The notes under the pieces are model-generated. The model ran no database searches, was not told the origin of the DNA, and worked only from the letters and a program-made list of their open reading frames with translations. The position numbers were made by a program, and so were the translations under genes. Below, one piece after another: positions 23,198 to 26,908 of a DNA stretch of 26,908 nt (positions within the stretch are counted from its first letter, which is position 1; every line of letters starts with the position of its first letter). This stretch comes from an uncultured Collinsella sp. (GTDB taxonomy: Bacteria; Actinomycetota; Coriobacteriia; Coriobacteriales; Coriobacteriaceae), in contig UQUG01000025.1 of NCBI GenBank assembly GCA_900544205.1, forward strand, positions 1 to 26,908, in the 5' to 3' direction.

Positions 23198-24400
23198 CTA
23201 TGCGGCCGACTGGCCCTCAGGCTGTGGCGCTGCGCTTCGACGCCACAGTACGTACGCCACAAAAGCAACGACCGCAGCAATCGTTGAAGCGAGGGCGAAG
23301 GCCAGAAAACCCGCGTGCGTGCCGAGCGCGTCGCACGCCCAACCGCCAAACAGGTTCGCAACCACGACGGACAGACCGCTCTGAACCATCGCGAAGGCGC
23401 TCTGACCTCGAGCGCGACAATCCTCGTAAGTGTGGTTGGCAATGTAGGTAACGCAGGAGTAGTAGACGGTCATGTAACTCACGCTCTGCAGCAGCTGGCC
23501 GCAGATCATGACCGGGACGATGCCGGTGCCCACGAGCACGAGCCTGAGCGCCGCCATGAAGCAGGAAAAGATCAGGAGGTTCATCTCGCCGAAGCGCCTG
23601 ACCAGCTTGGAGGAAACGAGCAGGATGGGGATCTCGCTCGCAGCGGAGACCGCACTCAGGACGCCCACGAGGTTCTGACCCTCGCCAAGCTCGACCGCGT
23701 AGCGGCCCAAGAACGCCCCGATGAAGCCAATCGCGGCCGAACTGATGAAGGCGAAGACCAAGACGAAGGCGATCTCATTGCTGGTAAACAGCGAGAGGAG
23801 GCCCTTTCCGTGGGAGACCTTGGGATCGTCCGCGGCATTGGCGCGAATTCCCGCCTCGGGGAGGCGCCACATGTGAGCCGCGAAGACCACCAGCGCGGCA
23901 GAGACCACCGCGAACTGGATTTGAGGAGCCATGTCGAGCAGCCGACCGACGATCAGGACGACGATGGCATAGCCGATAGTGCCACCCATGCGAATGCGAG
24001 AAAAGTCCAGGCCAGAGCGATCCGCGAGCTCGATGACGAGGGAGTCGCTCAGGGGCAGGAGCCCCGAGAAAAACGCCGAGAACGCAAAGGTTACGAGAAG
24101 GACCGGGACGAACGTCGACGCCAGGTAATACAGCGGAGCGAGTACCGCCGCCGCAAGGCAGAGGATCACGATGACCGCGCGGCGGCGCCCGAGCTTGTCG
24201 GCGATCGTCGACCAGAGCGGCTGGATGGCGAGCGCACACACCGGGGTCGCCGCGAGGAGGATGCCGGTCTGGGCTGCGCTGAGGCCGAGGCTCGTGTAGT
24301 GAGCGGAGAGGAACGGCGAGTACACGCCCGCGCAGACCCAGTAGAGGACGTTCGCGAAGAACAGCGAAGTCATGCTTGCGTTTGTCCTGGCGTTGTGCAT
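23198..24400 (-). CDS. MFS transporter at head of PTS operon
   Basis: A 400-residue, 12-TM major facilitator resembling the sugar/nucleoside proton symporter branch: SLFFANVLYWVCAGVYSPFLSAHY in TM1, LWSTIADKLGRRRAVIV as loop 2-3 signature (about 70-86), RIRMGGTIGYAIVVLIVGRL at about 146. The start at 24400 has AAGGGAG 7 nt upstream; the frame extends to 24493 without support. First gene of the catabolic operon, 114 nt ahead of the aldolase. Having both a PTS and an MFS carrier suggests two forms of the substrate, or export of a product. Confidence 0.9.
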   Translation of the reverse strand: MHNARTNASMTSLFFANVLYWVCAGVYSPFLSAHYTSLGLSAAQTGILLAATPVCALAIQPLWSTIADKLGRRRAVIVILCLAAAVLAPLYYLASTFVPVLLVTFAFSAFFSGLLPLSDSLVIELADRSGLDFSRIRMGGTIGYAIVVLIVGRLLDMAPQIQFAVVSAALVVFAAHMWRLPEAGIRANAADDPKVSHGKGLLSLFTSNEIAFVLVFAFISSAAIGFIGAFLGRYAVELGEGQNLVGVLSAVSAASEIPILLVSSKLVRRFGEMNLLIFSCFMAALRLVLVGTGIVPVMICGQLLQSVSYMTVYYSCVTYIANHTYEDCRARGQSAFAMVQSGLSVVVANLFGGWACDALGTHAGFLAFALASTIAAVVAFVAYVLWRRSAAPQPEGQSAA

Positions 24401-24463
24401 CGTGCTTCTCCCTTCTTGCTCGCCGGGTGCCTGTCTGGGCTTCGAAGTGATTCGCCATCTAGC

Positions 24464-24531
24464 GTGAAACAAAGTTGTGAGGCGTTGGAACAATGTTCTG
24501 TTGTTTCATCGTTTTCGTGCCGTTGTTTCAC
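24464..24531. promoter_or_regulatory. Cluster of TGAAACAA half-sites, MFS side
   Basis: GTGAAACAA (24464-24472) is matched in reverse by TTGTTTCA at 24501-24508 and TTGTTTCAC at 24523-24531. The last two are 22 bp apart, two helical turns. Between them ggaacaatgttct forms a further imperfect dyad. The cluster lies 60-130 bp before the MFS start and likely binds the divergently encoded RpiR-family protein. Confidence 0.55.
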
Positions 24532-24604
24532 GGCTCATAAGATAGCAGCTCAAGATGAGATTGCGCCGGGGAAGCACCGATTTACCGTGAACGGTAGGAA
24601 ATCA

Positions 24605-24627
24605 GCGGTGAAACGCTATTTCACCGC
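24605..24627. promoter_or_regulatory. Probable RpiR operator
   Basis: GCGGTGAAA (24605-24613) and TTTCACCGC (24619-24627) form a perfect dyad with a 5-nt centre. TGAAA-N-TTTCA dyads are a known form of RpiR-family operator. It lies 74 bp upstream of the regulator start. Another looser pair, TGAAA (24631) and TTTCA (about 24649), follows. Autoregulation and control of the divergent operon are both plausible. Confidence 0.6.
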
Positions 24628-24700
24628 TTATGAAACATTTTGCTTTATTTTCACCTCTCTTGACCTAAGATACGAAGCAAACTAGGGCCAAGGAGTAACC

Positions 24701-25564
24701 ATGGATAAGACAGGGGATGTGCTCAGCCACATCTGCGCGGTCATGAACAGCCTATCCCCCTCGGAGAAGGCAATCGCAACGTATGTGCTCGACCACCCGT
24801 CGGACGTCGCAACGATGACCGTCCGCGAACTCGCCGCAGGAACCGGTACGTCACCGGCGTCTGTTTCGAGGTTCGCAAGGACGCTTGACTACCGAACCTA
24901 TTCGGACATGCGTCTGGCGCTCGGCATATCCATCAGCAGGGCCTCCGGCGAGGAAAAGGCCACGGGCGGCAAGGTTACTCTGGACGACGTCGAGGGCTCC
25001 ATTAAGTACGTCCTGTCTCACAAGGTCAAGGAGCTCTCCCAAACCGCCTCGCTCATTGACTCCGATGACTTTTCGGCAGTCGTCAATCTGCTCCACAACG
25101 CCAACCTCGTCCTGATTGCGGGCGTCGGCAACTCGATTAGCATGGGCGTAAACGCGGCGTTCAAGCTCTCACAGGTTGGAGTCAGGGCGTTTTGCCCCAG
25201 TACCACCGATGCCATGGTCTCCGCCGCAACCAGCCTCAAGGAGAATGACATCCTGCTCGTCATTTCGACGTCCGGATACTCGAAGCGCCTCGTCAACATA
25301 TTCGACTCTGCCGAGGATTCGAACACCCCCATCATCATGATCACAGACAACCCAGATACGCCGCTCGCGAAGCGTGCCACGTATATCATCCGAGCCATCT
25401 CGCGAGATCAGGCCATCACCGGAACCGAGGTCGCCTTCTCGCACAGCTCGATCAACTTCGTCATCGAGCTGCTGTTCCTCTTCCTGACCTCTTGCTGGGA
25501 TGACCCGGTAGAGTTTAACAGGATCATCTCGAAGAATCTCTTGGGAGACAGGCAATACAGCTAG
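24701..25564 (+). CDS. MurR/RpiR-family transcriptional regulator
   Basis: A 287-residue regulator: N-terminal RpiR helix-turn-helix (about 1-77; LSPSEKAIATYVLDHP and GTGTSPASVSRFARTL) and a C-terminal SIS sugar-phosphate-binding domain (about 120-260; LIAGVGNSISMGVNAAFKLS, VISTSGYSKRLV). The ligand is expected to be the phosphorylated sugar made by the PTS or a product of it. AAGGAGT precedes the ATG. It is divergent from the eight-gene catabolic operon, with dyads in between, so it is the obvious controller. Confidence 0.95.
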   Translation: MDKTGDVLSHICAVMNSLSPSEKAIATYVLDHPSDVATMTVRELAAGTGTSPASVSRFARTLDYRTYSDMRLALGISISRASGEEKATGGKVTLDDVEGSIKYVLSHKVKELSQTASLIDSDDFSAVVNLLHNANLVLIAGVGNSISMGVNAAFKLSQVGVRAFCPSTTDAMVSAATSLKENDILLVISTSGYSKRLVNIFDSAEDSNTPIIMITDNPDTPLAKRATYIIRAISRDQAITGTEVAFSHSSINFVIELLFLFLTSCWDDPVEFNRIISKNLLGDRQYS

Positions 25565-25613
25565 GACGACGCACACCGGCGCACCGACGCCCAGACCGAA
25601 ACGGGAGGACCCC

Positions 25614-26441
25614 TTGATAAAGCTCATCCTCGCAGACATGGACGGGACCCTGCTGCCGTTTGGCTCAAGGGTCGTATCGGAGCGCACGCACAGCGCGATT
25701 CTTTCGGCGCTTGATGCGGGCATCGCGTTCGGCCCCGCAAGCGGCCGCGACTACGCCGACCTGGCCGATGCCTTTGACGGCGACGCGCGCTGTTTCTCGA
25801 CCGGCATCATGGCCAACGGAAAGAAGGTCTTCTCCAGCGGCGAACTCGTGTTCAAAAAGACGCTCTCGACGGAGGCCCTCGTCAAGCTCGATAGCGCCGT
25901 ACGCCCCTACGCGGGGACGTCACTCTGGCTAGTCGCCGATGTCGATGAGACAGGCAAACGCTGCGAGCAGTTCCTCTGCGCCGTCGAGCCTGGCGACGAA
26001 TTCGCCCTGGAAATCGTTAAGGACTCCGGAAGAGACATGGCGCTCGGAGACGTGCCCACGAACCGTGACGTCATCACCGCCGGCATCTTCGTCAACGTCA
26101 GCTCCGCCCCGACGGAAGTCGTTCGGAGTCGATGCAAGGAAGCCTGCCCAGAGCTTGATTTCCCCTCGCCCGTCCCATTCTTCCTCGATGTTGTTCCGGC
26201 TGGCTGGAGCAAGGTAAACGGACTCGACGCGCTTCTCGGCAGCCTTGGGGTCACGCTGGACGAGGTCGCTTTTATCGGAGACTCGGAAAACGACGTGACG
26301 CTCCTCGAAAAGGTGCCGAACTCCTACGCAGTCGCGGGCGCGATGCCAGAGGCGAAGGCCGCGGCCCATCACCTGATCGGGGACGCAGCCGAGGACTCCG
26401 TCGCGGAGCTCATCGAACAGATTGTCCAGCAGCGAGGCTAG
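25614..26441 (+). CDS. Cof-type HAD phosphatase
   Basis: A 275-residue HAD-superfamily phosphatase. Motif I DMDGTL gives nucleophile Asp8 and acid/base Asp10, the Lys of motif III is in WSKVNGLDALL, and motif IV is FIGDSENDVTLL. The cap lies between (about 80-185). The start is TTG, supported by GGGAGG 4 nt upstream and by the conserved distance to motif I. It follows the RpiR gene by 49 nt on the same strand. It may dephosphorylate the imported sugar phosphate to relieve sugar-phosphate stress or make a free product for another step. Cof-type enzymes are promiscuous, so the substrate is open. Confidence 0.92.
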   Translation: MIKLILADMDGTLLPFGSRVVSERTHSAILSALDAGIAFGPASGRDYADLADAFDGDARCFSTGIMANGKKVFSSGELVFKKTLSTEALVKLDSAVRPYAGTSLWLVADVDETGKRCEQFLCAVEPGDEFALEIVKDSGRDMALGDVPTNRDVITAGIFVNVSSAPTEVVRSRCKEACPELDFPSPVPFFLDVVPAGWSKVNGLDALLGSLGVTLDEVAFIGDSENDVTLLEKVPNSYAVAGAMPEAKAAAHHLIGDAAEDSVAELIEQIVQQRG

Positions 26442-26493
26442 GGTTCCGCCAGCGTGGCATGCGCCGCGTGCCTCGTCATCCGTTCGTGGCGCG

Positions 26494-26643
26494 CTACCTC
26501 GTGACGATCCAGAGCGTGGCCATCGTCGCGACGCCGATGCCTACGATGAGCGCGACCCACAGGACGCGGACCACGAGGTTCATGTCGCCCGCCACCACCA
26601 TGTCGTTCGCGTGCCAGAACCAGCTCTCGTTTCCCTCGCACAT
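26494..26643 (-). CDS. Small single-pass membrane protein, 49 residues
   Basis: A short open frame with a very good ribosome site (AAGGGAGG, 5 nt before ATG 26643). The product begins MCEGNESWFWHAND, has an amphipathic middle and a single hydrophobic helix (about 28-46, VLWVALIVGIGVATM) and ends in WIVTR, predicting one TM segment with a short positive tail. I do not recognise the family. It is convergent with the HAD gene, 52 nt away. Codon choice and ribosome site argue for a real gene; function is unknown. Confidence 0.6.
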   Translation of the reverse strand: MCEGNESWFWHANDMVVAGDMNLVVRVLWVALIVGIGVATMATLWIVTR

Positions 26644-26801
26644 GATGCCCTCCCTTGGCCTCGATTACGCCATCTATGGCCGAGCAATCGCAGGTCACGT
26701 GCCATGGATTTGCCCTACGCCCAGCTTTCAGTTCTGTAAGGCGGCGGGAGCCTGTGCGAGGCCCCGAGTCCTGAGGCTGTTGCAATGAAAATGGGAATCA
26801 A

Positions 26802-26870
26802 GGAGCACGCATCAATCATATAGGTTCCTTTCGGGGGCGATGGCAAACGGAGCATCCATCATATAATGGA
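26802..26870. repeat. Imperfect direct repeat around the last promoter
   Basis: ggagca-x-gcatcaatcatata (from 26802) and ggagcatccatcatataatg (from 26850) are imperfect direct repeats about 48 bp apart. The second contains the -10 of the last gene. They may be duplicate promoters or regulator sites. Confidence 0.3.
26862..26867 (+). promoter_or_regulatory. -10 box of the last gene
   Basis: A perfect TATAAT lies 27 bp before the start at 26895; the -35 region is weak (gatggc at 17-bp spacing). A transcript would have a leader of about 20 nt carrying the ribosome site GAGAGG. Confidence 0.45.
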
Positions 26871-26894
26871 GCGACGCAACCAGAGAGGTCACCC

Positions 26895-26908
26895 ATGGAA
26901 TTTTACGC
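26895..26908 (+). CDS. Start of a gene cut by the window end
   Basis: ATG followed by codons for Glu-Phe-Tyr, with GAGAGG 7 nt upstream and a TATAAT further up. Only four codons are visible, so the product cannot be named. Confidence 0.5.

Noticed and set aside
26438..26785. 115-codon minus-strand open frame overlapping the 49-residue gene
   Set aside because: Arg/His-rich translation typical of a wrong frame and no ribosome site.

Overview
The window looks like chromosome of a high-GC, Gram-positive gut actinobacterium of the class Coriobacteriia, most likely Collinsella or a close relative. This is an inference from strong G/C bias in third codon positions, Shine-Dalgarno starts, sortase-anchored surface proteins, a mannose-family PTS and short GC-rich palindromic intergenic repeats. 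No rRNA, tRNA, CRISPR array, transposase or phage gene was seen.

Region 1 (1-7.4 kb, minus strand) is a sortase-assembled pilus operon in the order tip adhesin, SipA-like protein, backbone pilin, class B sortase, followed by a membrane diguanylate cyclase. Order and protein families match the streptococcal FCT-3-type pilus (Cpa-SipA-FctA-SrtB type). The SipA-like protein has lost the signal-peptidase Ser and Lys, the adhesin has two long G tracts at its 5' end, and a good promoter plus a tandem 12-bp repeat lies upstream. Base use here is visibly less GC-rich than in region 2.

Region 2 (7.4-12 kb) is a LysR regulator divergent from a three-gene operon: SDR dehydrogenase, OFA-type MFS transporter and Gfo/Idh/MocA oxidoreductase. 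This resembles an import-and-oxidise pathway for a small organic acid or polyol; the substrate cannot be read from sequence. Two near-identical 31-bp palindromes flank the last gene and its terminator.

Region 3 (12-17.3 kb) holds tex, a solitary AAA ATPase/DUF4143 gene preceded by four alternating copies of an 11-mer, a 204-bp noncoding element bounded by 33-bp inverted repeats, an FSA-like transaldolase and the C-terminal remnant of a HAD phosphatase.

Region 4 (17.3-26.9 kb) is a sugar-catabolic locus. A minus-strand operon runs MFS transporter, class II aldolase, PTS IIA-IIB-IIC-IID, aldo/keto reductase, GDXG esterase and terminator. A divergent RpiR-family regulator and HAD phosphatase face it across an intergenic region full of TGAAA/TTTCA half-sites. 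The PTS would phosphorylate a sugar on entry; the esterase, reductase, phosphatase and aldolase would process it. No sugar kinase is present, so either the aldolase uses a monophosphate or a kinase lies elsewhere. The adjoining HAD remnant suggests the locus was inserted into or recombined at this site. A 49-residue membrane protein gene and the start of another gene end the window.
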